Source: Methanobrevibacter smithii ATCC 35061
GTDB lineage: Archaea > Methanobacteriota > Methanobacteria > Methanobacteriales > Methanobacteriaceae
Assembly: GCF_000016525.1 (NCBI RefSeq)
Contig: NC_009515.1
Span: 894,501 to 958,500, forward strand
DNA length: 64,000 nucleotides
Direction: 5' to 3'
The first letter of the stretch is position 1. Every line of letters begins with the position of its first letter. Both the position numbers and the translations under genes were made by a program. The notes beneath the pieces were generated by a model. It saw only the letters and a program-made list of their open reading frames with translations, was not told where the DNA came from and made no database searches. Positions 36,513 to 45,789 of the stretch are shown one piece after another.

Positions 36513-37128
36513 CAAATCCCCTTATCAAATCATCGATATACTCTTTAGCTTCATCTATTTTATGGTTATCAAGTAATCCTTTAATATTTTCATCATTGAA
36601 AATTTCATAAAGATACTGTCTTCTTTTTTTCTGGTCGGATATCCTGGATTTAAGCAATTTACGGCTGTAATCCTGAAGTTCAATTTCTAAAATATCCTCT
36701 TCAGTAATAATAGATTGAATCTTTTTTCTTAATTGGCGAGCCATTAATGGACTTTTTCCATTTGTAAAAATAGATATCTCAACATCACCAATATTAAAAC
36801 TTGTAGGGACAATAATATTTCCATTATCCGGAAAATCCGCCCTATTTAATAGTTTATCCTCAGCTATTTTACTGACATAATCAGACAATTCCCTATCACC
36901 GCTGGCTATTACAACTACATCAGACCATTGAACTAAGTTAACCACATCATCAACTGAAGCCAAAACAGCTCCTTTATCGATTAATTCCTTATCTAAAACA
37001 TCCCCTGCTAATTTAACATTAGCTCCATGGTCAAGAAATTTATTTGCCCTTCTTGTAGCCACTTCACCAGTACCTAATATAAATACATTTAAATTGGCTG
37101 TTTTAAGATATAGGGAAGTCCAATCCAT
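36502..37128 (-). CDS. Precorrin-2 dehydrogenase / sirohydrochlorin ferrochelatase-like (Met8/CysG-N type)
   Basis: 208 residues. MDWTSLYLKTANLNVFILG then TGEVATRRANKFLDHGA is the family's NAD-binding start; VVIASGDRELSDYVS and NIIVPTSFNIGDVEISIFT plus TNGKSPLMARQLRKKI are diagnostic. Makes sirohydrochlorin, the branch point to F430, cobamides and sirohaem. ATG 37128 is chosen over 37140 because the family starts there and spacing is better. Sits between the marker-9-like gene and hemA, all overlapping or abutting. Confidence 0.92.
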   Translation of the reverse strand: MDWTSLYLKTANLNVFILGTGEVATRRANKFLDHGANVKLAGDVLDKELIDKGAVLASVDDVVNLVQWSDVVVIASGDRELSDYVSKIAEDKLLNRADFPDNGNIIVPTSFNIGDVEISIFTNGKSPLMARQLRKKIQSIITEEDILEIELQDYSRKLLKSRISDQKKRRQYLYEIFNDENIKGLLDNHKIDEAKEYIDDLIRGFDDT

Positions 37129-37129
37129 T

Positions 37130-37612
37130 TTAATCAGCATTTCCTAAGGATTTAACACGTAATAATTTTACAGCCATTCTCAAATCATTATTACAATCAT
37201 TTAAAACACTCATAGCTTCCATTTCACCAATATTGAAAGTTTCAGCTAATACTTTTACACTTTCATCAGGAGTAGGCTTATCAACACCAACCAATTTATC
37301 AGACAATTCTTTTTTCAAGTCCAAATATTCATCATGAGTCATACCGATATTTTTTAAAGTAATATCACGTAACGGGCATGGTTTAGACGGTTTACAACAC
37401 CATACTAATGATCCAAAACAAGTCCCTGTCCCTTCACCTAATTTAGTTTCTTTTGCGAATTCAGTTTTAATATCAATATATTCTTGAGGAGTTAAGTTAA
37501 CTTCGTCCAAAGCATTTAATATTGGACAAGGTTTAACTGGAGGGCAACAGAAAGCCAAACCCCTTTTATCTCCACCTCTGCAAATATGAGATGGTGCATC
37601 TTCCCAAGTCAT
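37130..37612 (-). CDS. Two-module Cys-rich protein, methanogenesis marker 9-like
   Basis: 160 residues with an internal duplication. Module 1 (~10-58) has [20 protein letters not shown] and module 2 (~63-112) has [16 protein letters not shown]; each is followed by a helix of the form [13 protein letters not shown] / [13 protein letters not shown]. The repeated C-x(6-10)-CC-x-P-x-KPCP pattern suggests a metal or Fe-S site. The last ~40 residues look like a UBA/TS-N-like three-helix bundle ([16 protein letters not shown]). I recall this Cys pattern as putative methanogenesis marker 9, restricted to methanogens. SD GGAGGT precedes ATG 37612. First gene of the hemA operon, which suggests a link to F430/tetrapyrrole supply. 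Confidence 0.72.
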   Translation of the reverse strand: MTWEDAPSHICRGGDKRGLAFCCPPVKPCPILNALDEVNLTPQEYIDIKTEFAKETKLGEGTGTCFGSLVWCCKPSKPCPLRDITLKNIGMTHDEYLDLKKELSDKLVGVDKPTPDESVKVLAETFNIGEMEAMSVLNDCNNDLRMAVKLLRVKSLGNAD

Positions 37613-37711
37613 AATAAACCTCCAAATTAATAATCATTTCCATGAAATAATTTATACATACATAATTTATTTTAGTTTATATATAATCTTTTTTATGAAA
37701 AAATAGGTTAA

Positions 37712-38026
37712 TCAATACTCAATCGTATGACTGATACACTTAAATTCATTGCCGAAATCATCCAAATAACTTTCACCTTTAAGTAAATTGAAGTATTTTA
37801 ATGTTGAAGGAGACAATTTATGAAAAACCTGATATTTAGTAAAATTATTTTCAAAATCTTCAATAATCACATCATATACTTCGGCTTTAGGAACAAAGCA
37901 GATACTGTATTTAATATTATTTGAAACAAGTAAAGTTTCTTCAAATAAAACTGAATCAGAATCATAAAGTTGTTTAATCTTTCTTTTTGAATCCTTTGTC
38001 TTTTCAATAACCGGCAATCTGTTCAC
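37712..38026 (-). CDS. Hypothetical protein, 104 residues
   Basis: No signal, membrane segment or Cys cluster. Charged N terminus (KTKDSKRKIKQLYDSDS), then a beta-rich body (IKYSICFVPKAEVYDVIIEDF) and a short C-terminal part FKCISHTIEY. I recognise no family. Two starts are plausible: GTG 38026 with AGGGA, or TTG 38017 with AGGTG; both are correctly spaced. It lies alone between atwA and the marker-9-like gene. Confidence 0.55.
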   Translation of the reverse strand: MNRLPVIEKTKDSKRKIKQLYDSDSVLFEETLLVSNNIKYSICFVPKAEVYDVIIEDFENNFTKYQVFHKLSPSTLKYFNLLKGESYLDDFGNEFKCISHTIEY

Positions 38027-38213
38027 CTAAAAATCCCTGTCATCAAAATTAAAAAAATAATAATATTAAACTATAAATCCCAATAAGTTTAAATTTAATG
38101 TTGCTTAAAATGCTTAGTTATATCATTAATGGAAACATATTAAACAAATCCGGCCAGTTTTAGCTGTAAAAAAAATATTTAATTTTAAGTAAAATGAAAA
38201 TAAAAAAAAGGAA

Positions 38214-39809
38214 TTAATTTTTAAACATTCCTTCTTTTTCATCTGCAGTTAACTGTTTAACTATTTCATCAGGAGTTCCTACATCAAGGATTTTTCCTCC
38301 CCTCATTAAAGCAGATCTATCACAAACATCCAATACAAAGTCCATATCGTGAGAAATAATAATAAATGTTTGTTCTAATTCTTTTCTAGCTTTTAAAATA
38401 GAATCAGTTACAATTACACGAGTAATTGGATCCATTGTACCTGTCGGTTCATCTAAAATAATTATTTTAGGCTCTTTAATAAGAACCTGTGCAAGAGCTA
38501 CCCTGTGTTTTTCCCCAACACTTAATTCGTCAGGATATTTGTTAAGTAAACCTTCAGCTATATTTTCATCAAAACCAACTGTTGTCAATACATGAATAGC
38601 CTTGATTTTTGCAAATTCAGCAGGCAATTCCAAACTAATAGCATCAGTTAAGTTTCCTAAAATAGTCCTGTGAGGATATAAAGAATATTCCTGATGTAAT
38701 AGTCCCATATATGGAATTACACGACCCCTGTTAAGAGGACCGCTTTTACTCATGTCAACCCATTCTTCACCAAGTTTTACTTCAATTTTACCACTACTTG
38801 GTTCAGTCAACCCAATTAACATTTTAGTAAGAGTTGTTTTTCCAGCACCACTTAAACCTACAATACCAAAGATTTCCTCTTTGTTTATGGTTAAATCAAT
38901 TCCATCAACAGCTTTGACTACTCCCCTTTCAATTGAATAGTAATGTTTTTTAACATCATCCATTTGAACTTCAGGAGCACCAATTTCAGGATTTTCCACT
39001 TTTTCAGGTACCGGTACAGTTTCAAGGAAATGATTTACAACACCTTCAGGTTCTCCTTCTTCTTTGATTTCCCCATTTTCTAACCATATAACATGATCAG
39101 CCAAATCATTCATGATTTCAGGCCAGTGAGAGGTGATTAACATAGTGATTCCTTTATCTTTTACACCTTCAATTAAAGTATTATGAAGTTTTTCAGCAGT
39201 CTGAGGGTCAAGAGTACCTGTTGGTTCATCAGCTAAAAACATCATAGGTTGTTTTGCTAATTGTCTTGCAAGAACTACTCTTTGTTTTTCTCCACCACTT
39301 AAATCACGTGCAACATGAGTAATCCTGTGGTTCATCTGAACCATTTCCAGTAAGTCTAGAGCATCATAGAGATTATCTTCATAATCATTCTCATCACTCA
39401 TTGCCCTCATAACATTTTCAATTACAGTTTCTTCATCATATAATGCGAAGTTACGCTGTAACATAATAGCGATTCTTCTTTTAATACTTGCGAACTCTTT
39501 TCTTTCAGCATTGAAGAAATCAATTTCTTTTGCTTCATAAGTTCCGCCACATGAACATTTTTCACCTGCATGGGACGGGGATTCAACAGCCAAACAATCT
39601 GGACAAATAGCCAAATTAAAGATAACCTGACCTGCATCAGGTTTGTAATCCAATGTACCCCTGAGCATGTTAATTAATACAGATTTTCCACTGCCACTAC
39701 GTCCTAAAATACCTAAAGTTTCTCCTTCTTTGATTTTCAAATTAATATTTTTAAGAACATCGACACCATTGAATGTCTTTGTAATATTCTTAAGAGTAAT
39801 AAAATCCAT
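38214..39809 (-). CDS. atwA: Methyl-coenzyme M reductase activation component A2 (AtwA)
   Basis: 531 residues: two ABC ATPase domains in one chain without membrane helices. First: Walker [10 protein letters not shown], a zinc-like insert CPDCLAVE...CSCGG, signature [13 protein letters not shown], Walker [14 protein letters not shown]. Second: [35 protein letters not shown]2 supplies ATP for the reductive activation of methyl-CoM reductase (Ni(II) to Ni(I) in F430). SD AAGGTGAT precedes ATG 39809. A T-rich run after the stop (coding-strand) is likely its terminator. Note its position near tetrapyrrole genes. Confidence 0.95.
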   Translation of the reverse strand: MDFITLKNITKTFNGVDVLKNINLKIKEGETLGILGRSGSGKSVLINMLRGTLDYKPDAGQVIFNLAICPDCLAVESPSHAGEKCSCGGTYEAKEIDFFNAERKEFASIKRRIAIMLQRNFALYDEETVIENVMRAMSDENDYEDNLYDALDLLEMVQMNHRITHVARDLSGGEKQRVVLARQLAKQPMMFLADEPTGTLDPQTAEKLHNTLIEGVKDKGITMLITSHWPEIMNDLADHVIWLENGEIKEEGEPEGVVNHFLETVPVPEKVENPEIGAPEVQMDDVKKHYYSIERGVVKAVDGIDLTINKEEIFGIVGLSGAGKTTLTKMLIGLTEPSSGKIEVKLGEEWVDMSKSGPLNRGRVIPYMGLLHQEYSLYPHRTILGNLTDAISLELPAEFAKIKAIHVLTTVGFDENIAEGLLNKYPDELSVGEKHRVALAQVLIKEPKIIILDEPTGTMDPITRVIVTDSILKARKELEQTFIIISHDMDFVLDVCDRSALMRGGKILDVGTPDEIVKQLTADEKEGMFKN

Positions 39810-39900
39810 GAAATCACCTTTATATAATCAGTATTTATTTATCTTTTAAACCATTTATAATATTTTCTAATAATTATTGTTATATAATGGTGTTATATAT

Positions 39901-40629
39901 TTAAAAATCAGATATATTAAAGTTTAATTTACCGGAAATAACCGCCCTAGCTATTGAAAAGCCAAAAACTCCTGTTTTAAGCATTTTTTCAATTTTTTGT
40001 TCGCTATCTATAGAATTATTTCCAATAACTTTAATATTGGTGTTAGAACAGATTTTCGCCAACAAATCATAGTCGGCATCAAAAATTCCAACTTTCATTG
40101 CATCAATATGCAGATAGTCAGCCCCTGTGTTTTCAATTAATTTAGCTATTTTTAAAGTGTCAATACCATCAACATTAGCTCGAATTTTAACTGAAACTTC
40201 ACAAGAAGCATTGTCAACAACATCCCCAATATACTCAGCCAAATCATCTCTTTTCAACATATTTTGACCACAGCCAATAGCCAAAATTTCATCCTGACGA
40301 CAATGACAATTAATTTCAACAATATCCAAATTGTCTATGTTACTTACTTCAATAATAGGCCTAGGAGTAGTTGATCTAACATTAGCTGAAACTTTAACAT
40401 TCGGATGTTGTTTTTTAATCAGATTAACTTCTTTTTCAATATGGTTAACAATTTCATCTTGAGGAAAATGAAATTCATTTCTTCCCCTTTTAATTATTTT
40501 TTCACTAGCTTCTATTGTTTTAGCATCTAAACTGTAACCACCTAATGTAGCTGTGTCAAATCCAAATGGAATAACCTTATTTAAAAATTCAGCATCAGTT
40601 ATTCCAGCCATTGGAGCTATGACTTTAAT
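39901..40629 (-). CDS. DUS-like FMN-binding TIM-barrel protein; apparent ATT start codon
   Basis: A TIM barrel related to tRNA-dihydrouridine synthase and dihydroorotate dehydrogenase: (K)VIAPMAGITDAEF at the N terminus, VSANVRSTTPRP, VEINCHCRQDE, VSVKIRANVD (Lys/Arg near FMN phosphate) and IKVIGNNSIDSE. Conventional starts allow only ATG 40611, which deletes the first conserved strand (IKVIAP) and has no SD. An in-frame ATT at 40629-40627 follows an in-frame TAA and is preceded at 7 bases by AAGGGGG (40643-40637). I therefore place the start at ATT 40629, 243 residues. Last gene of the F420/purine-related minus-strand run, 12 bases after arfA. Exact substrate unknown. Confidence 0.7.
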   Translation of the reverse strand: MKVIAPMAGITDAEFLNKVIPFGFDTATLGGYSLDAKTIEASEKIIKRGRNEFHFPQDEIVNHIEKEVNLIKKQHPNVKVSANVRSTTPRPIIEVSNIDNLDIVEINCHCRQDEILAIGCGQNMLKRDDLAEYIGDVVDNASCEVSVKIRANVDGIDTLKIAKLIENTGADYLHIDAMKVGIFDADYDLLAKICSNTNIKVIGNNSIDSEQKIEKMLKTGVFGFSIARAVISGKLNFNISDF

Positions 40630-40641
40630 TTAGAAGCCCCC

Positions 40642-41406
40642 TTAATATTCTTTTTCAATAACCCATGTCCACATTCCATTATCATGATCACGGATTTCTT
40701 CAAGTCCCAAATCAGCCATATATGCAGCATCTTCCATATTGCGGCCAACACCAATACCTGCTTTAAGACCAATTCCAATTTCATCATTGATTTCAACTAA
40801 AATATCTTCAATTTCCTTTTCAGACAATCCATTACATGGAGCCATGAAGTTATCTCCACCAATGAAGAACAGTAATGCTCCTTTTTTAATTAATTTAGTC
40901 ATTAAATAATGCTGTGCTTTATTAACCATGAAATTAGTGTCAAATGCAGATTCAATATCAGTCAATGTTTCTGTAACACTATTAATATCAATATGTGCTG
41001 CCTGAACCAAATTATTTTCATCTGCTGGAGCTAAACTATCAATAGCTAAAATTTCTTTTCTTTTTGAAGATTGAGCTCCACCTTCTTTTTGTAAAGCAAT
41101 AGTAGCTAATTTTTGAGCTTCATGAGGAGTTTCAGCCGCCCCAACACCCATACTAATAGTAATTGGATATCTATTTCTAATAGATCTTTGAATCCTCAAG
41201 TGGTCTTCCTCATCAATACCGTTTGTAACAGCAAGTAAATTATCAAATCTAGTAAAGAAAACTAATCCTTTCTTATTTGCAAATTGCCTTTCTAAATCTG
41301 CATATAATTCTGCCTGTAAAATTTGTAAATCTGATTCATTACGTGGTCTTGGAGTTACAGTCCATGGACCATAATTATCAATTTGTATTAAAGTCATTTG
41401 TATCAT
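40642..41406 (-). CDS. arfA: GTP cyclohydrolase III (archaeal)
   Basis: Makes 2-amino-5-formylamino-6-ribosylaminopyrimidinone phosphate from GTP, the first step of archaeal riboflavin and F420 deazaflavin synthesis. Visible: [21 protein letters not shown] at residues 4-23 (split here: [18 protein letters not shown]), [40 protein letters not shown] (GGDN metal site of the GGDEF-related palm), [11 protein letters not shown]. 254 residues. GGTGG precedes ATG 41406. The next upstream genes cofD and cofE also serve F420. Confidence 0.94.
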   Translation of the reverse strand: MIQMTLIQIDNYGPWTVTPRPRNESDLQILQAELYADLERQFANKKGLVFFTRFDNLLAVTNGIDEEDHLRIQRSIRNRYPITISMGVGAAETPHEAQKLATIALQKEGGAQSSKRKEILAIDSLAPADENNLVQAAHIDINSVTETLTDIESAFDTNFMVNKAQHYLMTKLIKKGALLFFIGGDNFMAPCNGLSEKEIEDILVEINDEIGIGLKAGIGVGRNMEDAAYMADLGLEEIRDHDNGMWTWVIEKEY

Positions 41407-41423
41407 TTAAGCCACCATTTTCC

Positions 41424-42329
41424 CTAAGAAATATCATTTAAGATTATTTTAGCTAATTTTTTCTTATCATCTAAATTTTTCATAATTGTATTTGTAACAA
41501 TTACTTCACTAACAATTTTTTCTAAATCATCCTTTAAATTATTATCTTTTTTGTCAATAACAATCGTATCTAAAAAACTTTCATATAAAGAAGCAACACC
41601 TAATGATGAAACTTCAATTCCAAGTGCATCCATAAATTTACTGGCCGGACCACTTACTGAATCAGTACCAATAATTGGAGAAACTGCTATTACATGAGTA
41701 TTTTCCAAAGCTTCTTTAACTCCATCTAAAGACAATATTGGAGATATTGAAGTTATCGGATTAGATGGTCCAATAATAACTGCATCAGAATTATTAATAG
41801 CATCAATAATCCCTTCCGCAGGAGTCACTTTGGAAAATTTGACATCCAAAACTTCAGGATTGCACTGATGTTTTATTAAAAAGTCATGAAATTCCAATTC
41901 ACCGATGTCTGTAATGATTTTAATATCTGAATTTTCATTACTCATAGGTAAAATTTTGGAAGGGATATGCATATTATTTGCCTGAATATCAACAGCTTCA
42001 GCAAGTGAATGATTTTCCATCAATAGAGTCTTTTGTATTTTAGTAGCTCTATCAATATCTCCTATCCTAAGCAACTCCGGAGTGCCTAATTCTTCAAGCC
42101 TTTCATGAGTGATAAATGTATCATCTTTAACACCATACCAAAATTCTTCATTAATCATATCAGCCATAGTGTACAATACCGTGTCAATGTCTGCTGACAC
42201 ATAAACACCTGAAAAATATTCATTTTCTAAAGTATTGACAACAATAGTAATATCTTTAGGATCAATAACTTCTTTTAAACCTTGTAATAATTTTGGAGTT
42301 CCAGTTCCCCCAGACAGTACAGTAATCAT
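41424..42329 (-). CDS. cofD: 2-phospho-L-lactate transferase (CofD)
   Basis: Joins the phospholactyl group to the deazaflavin FO, giving F420-0. Visible: the GTP/PPi loop [33 protein letters not shown] with [39 protein letters not shown] and [16 protein letters not shown]. 301 residues. SD GGAG upstream. It sits between cofE and arfA in the same direction with 18-base gaps, so this is an F420 operon. Confidence 0.96.
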   Translation of the reverse strand: MITVLSGGTGTPKLLQGLKEVIDPKDITIVVNTLENEYFSGVYVSADIDTVLYTMADMINEEFWYGVKDDTFITHERLEELGTPELLRIGDIDRATKIQKTLLMENHSLAEAVDIQANNMHIPSKILPMSNENSDIKIITDIGELEFHDFLIKHQCNPEVLDVKFSKVTPAEGIIDAINNSDAVIIGPSNPITSISPILSLDGVKEALENTHVIAVSPIIGTDSVSGPASKFMDALGIEVSSLGVASLYESFLDTIVIDKKDNNLKDDLEKIVSEVIVTNTIMKNLDDKKKLAKIILNDIS

Positions 42330-42347
42330 ATTAATTTAATCTCCAGA

Positions 42348-43112
42348 CTAATTTCTAAATACGTCAAATTCTTTTGGTCTAAGTAATGGATTAATTCCGG
42401 TTTTCGTATCTCTTAATTTATCAAAATTATCAAATCCTCGGATAATAACCACAGGAAGACCTTCATCAGCCTGACCCATAACAAGAGAAGCTGCGGCTGC
42501 CAATTCATCACCTGTAGCTACTTCACTAGTTTGAAGCTCACGACCATACAAATCTTTTTCGCCGGCCCTTTTCCATAACGGATTGATTCCAGAACATCCA
42601 ATAGCTACACCAACAGCACCATTTCTAAAAGCTCTGCCCTGAGTATCAGTAATTAAAACTGCCACTTCCTCATCAAATTCATTTTCTAAAAATTCCCTTA
42701 TTTGTTTTGCAGACCTGTCAGCATCTTCAGGCATAGGAGTAGCCAATCCTTCATCAACATTGGATTCGTCAATACCTGAATTTGCACAAACAAAACCCTG
42801 TTTAGTTTCAGTAATGATAAAATCAGGACCGACAGCAACTACTTCTCTAGATTCATTTATAATAGCTTCAACCAATTTAGAATCTTTTTTGGACTGTTTA
42901 GCAATGATAATGGATTCTTCAGATGGAATTATGTCCCCCAATTTGATAACATTACCTTCTGCTTTTGAAATTAATGTTTCAGCTATTAAAATAATATCCC
43001 CATGTTTTAATAAACAACCTTGTTTTTCAATTGCATCTTTAATTATTTGACAAACATCGTCATTAGGTTCAACTAATGGAATATTGTCTAAACCAATTAA
43101 TTCTATTGACAT
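42348..43112 (-). CDS. cofE: Coenzyme F420:L-glutamate ligase (CofE)
   Basis: Adds one then a second gamma-linked glutamate to F420-0, GTP-dependent. Visible: [69 protein letters not shown] in two blocks, [19 protein letters not shown]. 254 residues from ATG 43112; ATG 43121 is an alternative, but GATGAT before 43112 is the better SD. It is followed by cofD. Confidence 0.95.
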   Translation of the reverse strand: MSIELIGLDNIPLVEPNDDVCQIIKDAIEKQGCLLKHGDIILIAETLISKAEGNVIKLGDIIPSEESIIIAKQSKKDSKLVEAIINESREVVAVGPDFIITETKQGFVCANSGIDESNVDEGLATPMPEDADRSAKQIREFLENEFDEEVAVLITDTQGRAFRNGAVGVAIGCSGINPLWKRAGEKDLYGRELQTSEVATGDELAAAASLVMGQADEGLPVVIIRGFDNFDKLRDTKTGINPLLRPKEFDVFRN

Positions 43113-43144
43113 ATTAATCATCTTTTAAAAAAAAATAAAAAAAA

Positions 43145-43771
43145 TTAAGGATTGAAATTACCTATATTCCATTCCCCATCAAAAACAGCCGCACCAGCAG
43201 TTACTGCTTTTTTGTAATTGGCAAAAATACCTCCATCAAAAATAAATTTTGCAGCATCATCAGCTGTTTTTGCATCAAAATCTACAGGGTCGTAGAATTG
43301 ACTTCCATATGTGGAAATAAATACGGCTTCGCCGTATGGGATTTTGTCAACCAATAATTTTTCATCATTAGCTATCCCCACATAGCAAACATAATCATCC
43401 TTTTTATTTGTAGATGTAACAACTCCTGCAATACGTGGAGTATGATAATCATCTTTTTCATAATCCAAAGTAAGCAATGAATAAGCTATTGCATCTTTAA
43501 TATTCATCCCCAAAGCTATTTTATCAGCTATTACATCTGTATGTGAACCATTAGACACAATAGCCATATCTTTTACAATACGTATACAATTATATGTAAT
43601 GTAAGTATTTTCAAAAATATCTTTTTCGAAACCTTCTTTCGGCACAATAGATGCCCTATTATCAAATTTTAAGCATTGCCTATTAGGAAATGATCTGCTA
43701 GACACCCTATATGCCACAAAAGGTTTACCTTCACAATTCATACCAATTGATAAAATTCTTCCCGTATACAT
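43145..43771 (-). CDS. purO: IMP cyclohydrolase, archaeal PurO type
   Basis: Closes the purine ring from FAICAR to IMP, replacing the PurH cyclohydrolase domain in many archaea. 208 residues with [23 protein letters not shown] at the N terminus (split: [25 protein letters not shown]), [27 protein letters not shown] at the end, all PurO features. It belongs to the Ntn-hydrolase-like fold family known from Methanothermobacter. SD AGAGGTTG. It lies between exbD and cofE, in the same direction. Confidence 0.93.
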
Positions 43772-43783
43772 TTTTCAACCTCT

Positions 43784-44200
43784 TTAAGTAGTATTTGGAC
43801 TTCTGACAGCTTCTTCAGGAGACACACCTGCAGGAGTAGTTATAATAATCTCTCCAGGTTTTATTTGTATTTGCCCCTCATCGATAACATTAGCTTTAAC
43901 AGCAATAGCATTATTCGATATTAAATTAGACATGTCTTTACCATCAACAACTACTTTATGCAAATTAGCTACAGGCATAATATAATACTCCGCATCACCA
44001 GAAACATCAGTCACATTCGGTTTACCAGTTCCAGAGTCAGTAGAAGATGCATCATCAGCAGACATATCTGTTGCTGAGAAATTACTAGTCACAACCAAAA
44101 AAATCATAATCGTAAATAAAATATCTATAAGTGGGACTAAGTTAATAGCAGGTTTCCTATTAAGAACCTTCTCTTTATATGATTTAACATCAATTGTCAT
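43784..44200 (-). CDS. exbD: ExbD/TolR-like biopolymer transport protein
   Basis: 138 residues. A short cytoplasmic part, one membrane helix with the proton-carrying Asp26 in LVPLIDILFTIMIFLVV, then an outside domain of ~95 residues. In bacteria ExbD/TolR/MotB work with ExbB/TolQ/MotA to turn proton or sodium motive force into movement. The outside domain begins with a Ser/Asp-rich linker (SADDASSTDSGTG) and ends TTPAGVSPEEAVRS, without an obvious peptidoglycan-binding motif. It is preceded 8 bases earlier by exbB. Confidence 0.88.
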   Translation of the reverse strand: MTIDVKSYKEKVLNRKPAINLVPLIDILFTIMIFLVVTSNFSATDMSADDASSTDSGTGKPNVTDVSGDAEYYIMPVANLHKVVVDGKDMSNLISNNAIAVKANVIDEGQIQIKPGEIIITTPAGVSPEEAVRSPNTT

Positions 44201-44208
44201 AAAATCAC

Positions 44209-45048
44209 TTATTGTCTTAATTTACTTTCAATTATTTCAGCATTAACATTACACTTTTCCAATATAATATTTGAAATACTTTTATCTAACATACTAGGTT
44301 TAAATGAAACCTTGATATTCGCATAAGGATCAGAAATTAGTCTAGTGTTAACAACACCTTCAGCTTCTTGAAGAGCTTCCAGGGCACATTCAACATTAGC
44401 TTCAACTCTTACTTTAACTACTGCATAACCCCAGTTGGTCATTTTAGTAGCCAATTCAATTTTATCCATTTCATTTTCAACTAAACCTTGAATATAGGTA
44501 TGAAGAGGTAATAATACAATAGCTACAAATAAACCTGCAATAGTTGTTGTTAATGCCACATAAATACCCTCAGCCATAGCAGAAGGATTAGGAGTAACAC
44601 CTAATGCTTTAAAGGTCATCCAGATACCAATTACAGTACCAATCAAACCTAAAAATGGAGCTAATTCAATAATAGTTTTAATTGAATTTAATCCTTTAGT
44701 CATTTTACTTACTTCAACAATGAAAATTTGTTCCATACTTTCTTCAACTTCGGTTTTATTTTTATAACCAATTTTTAAAGTTTCAGAAATGATTTTAGAA
44801 ATAGGATTTTTAAAAGAATTAATTTGTTTTAATGCTTCAACTGCCCCTCCCCTTTCCATAGAAGAAGAAACAATACCTAAAATTTCAGTTGTATCCACCT
44901 TACTAATTTTCTTAAGATACACAATTTTTCTTAATGAAACAAGAAGACCATAAATACCAATGAAAAGAATTATATATGTAATAATTCCTCCCTGTGTAAA
45001 TATCTCCATGAGATTTTCGAAAAATTGAGTCAGATATTCAACTATCAT
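44209..45048 (-). CDS. exbB: ExbB/TolQ/MotA-like proton channel protein with an extra C-terminal domain
   Basis: 279 residues. N-terminal helix (GGIITYIILFIGIYGLLVSL), cytoplasmic helical part, then the two conserved channel helices: IKTIIELAPFLGLIGTVIGIWMTF (in two blocks) and VALTTTIAGLFVAIVLLPLH, the ExbB/TolQ signature. Residues ~200-279 go beyond a usual ExbB: YAVVKVRVEANVECALEAL, VVNTRLISDPYANIKVSF and a last helix-strand look like a ferredoxin/HMA-type beta-alpha-beta-beta-alpha-beta module without CxxC. ATG 45048 is chosen; the earlier TTG 45060 lies in the SD (GAGG). No TonB, TolA or outer-membrane protein is expected in this organism. Confidence 0.88.
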   Translation of the reverse strand: MIVEYLTQFFENLMEIFTQGGIITYIILFIGIYGLLVSLRKIVYLKKISKVDTTEILGIVSSSMERGGAVEALKQINSFKNPISKIISETLKIGYKNKTEVEESMEQIFIVEVSKMTKGLNSIKTIIELAPFLGLIGTVIGIWMTFKALGVTPNPSAMAEGIYVALTTTIAGLFVAIVLLPLHTYIQGLVENEMDKIELATKMTNWGYAVVKVRVEANVECALEALQEAEGVVNTRLISDPYANIKVSFKPSMLDKSISNIILEKCNVNAEIIESKLRQ

Positions 45049-45121
45049 TTTTATCCTCAATATAATATTTTATAAAAATAATTTATTTAACCATATACTT
45101 AATAGTTTTTAAAAAAAATAG

Positions 45122-45745
45122 CTATTGAGAATTTTTCATTTTCTCAACAGTTGCCCATGATTTCCTTACAAAATCAGGCATTTCATCATATGTAAAATTA
45201 GTTAAAAATTTTTTAGTGATTGGGTCGGAAGGATAACCTGAACCAATTCCACCCATTTTAATATAATCTTTGTTAATTTCAGCTATATGTGCATCCCTTT
45301 CCTGTTTGGCTATAATAGATGCTGCACTAACTTCAATATAATTATCATCTGCTTTATGTTCAGCTACAACATTTACTCCAGTGTCATTTGCAAGTTTGTT
45401 TTGAAAACGTTCTGCCTTAATATCAACTGCATCAACAATAGCCTTTTCAGGATTTAAATTAGAAAGAATTTTCTCCATTCCAATTCTTTCAATTTCATTA
45501 AGGTTGATTCCGTCTGCTCTCATATTATCAATATCCTGAGCAGAAATTACTACCAAATCATATTCAAACATTTTTTTTAATTTACGGGACAGAATTGTTC
45601 TTCTATTAGGAGTCAAACGCTTAGAGTCTTTTACACCCATTCTTTCTAAAACAATATCCATTTTCTCAGGAACAATAACCCCTGCAATAACCAATGGTCC
45701 TAAAACAGATCCCCGACCTGCTTCATCAATTCCCAATACATCCAT
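45122..45745 (-). CDS. rnhB: Ribonuclease HII
   Basis: Removes RNA from RNA-DNA hybrids and single ribonucleotides. Visible: GIDEAGRGSVLGPLVIAG (catalytic Asp-Glu), GVKDSKRLTPNRR, KAIVDAVD (third Asp), AEHKADDNYIEVSAASIIAK (Asp and the HKAD motif), GGIGSGYPSDPIT. 207 residues, archaeal type. SD is weak. It sits between mreB-like and exbB in the same direction, an odd but probably operonic place. Confidence 0.96.
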   Translation of the reverse strand: MDVLGIDEAGRGSVLGPLVIAGVIVPEKMDIVLERMGVKDSKRLTPNRRTILSRKLKKMFEYDLVVISAQDIDNMRADGINLNEIERIGMEKILSNLNPEKAIVDAVDIKAERFQNKLANDTGVNVVAEHKADDNYIEVSAASIIAKQERDAHIAEINKDYIKMGGIGSGYPSDPITKKFLTNFTYDEMPDFVRKSWATVEKMKNSQ

Positions 45746-45789
45746 AAAAATCAGCGCAAAAAAAGTTAAAAAAGAAATAATTGAAAAAA

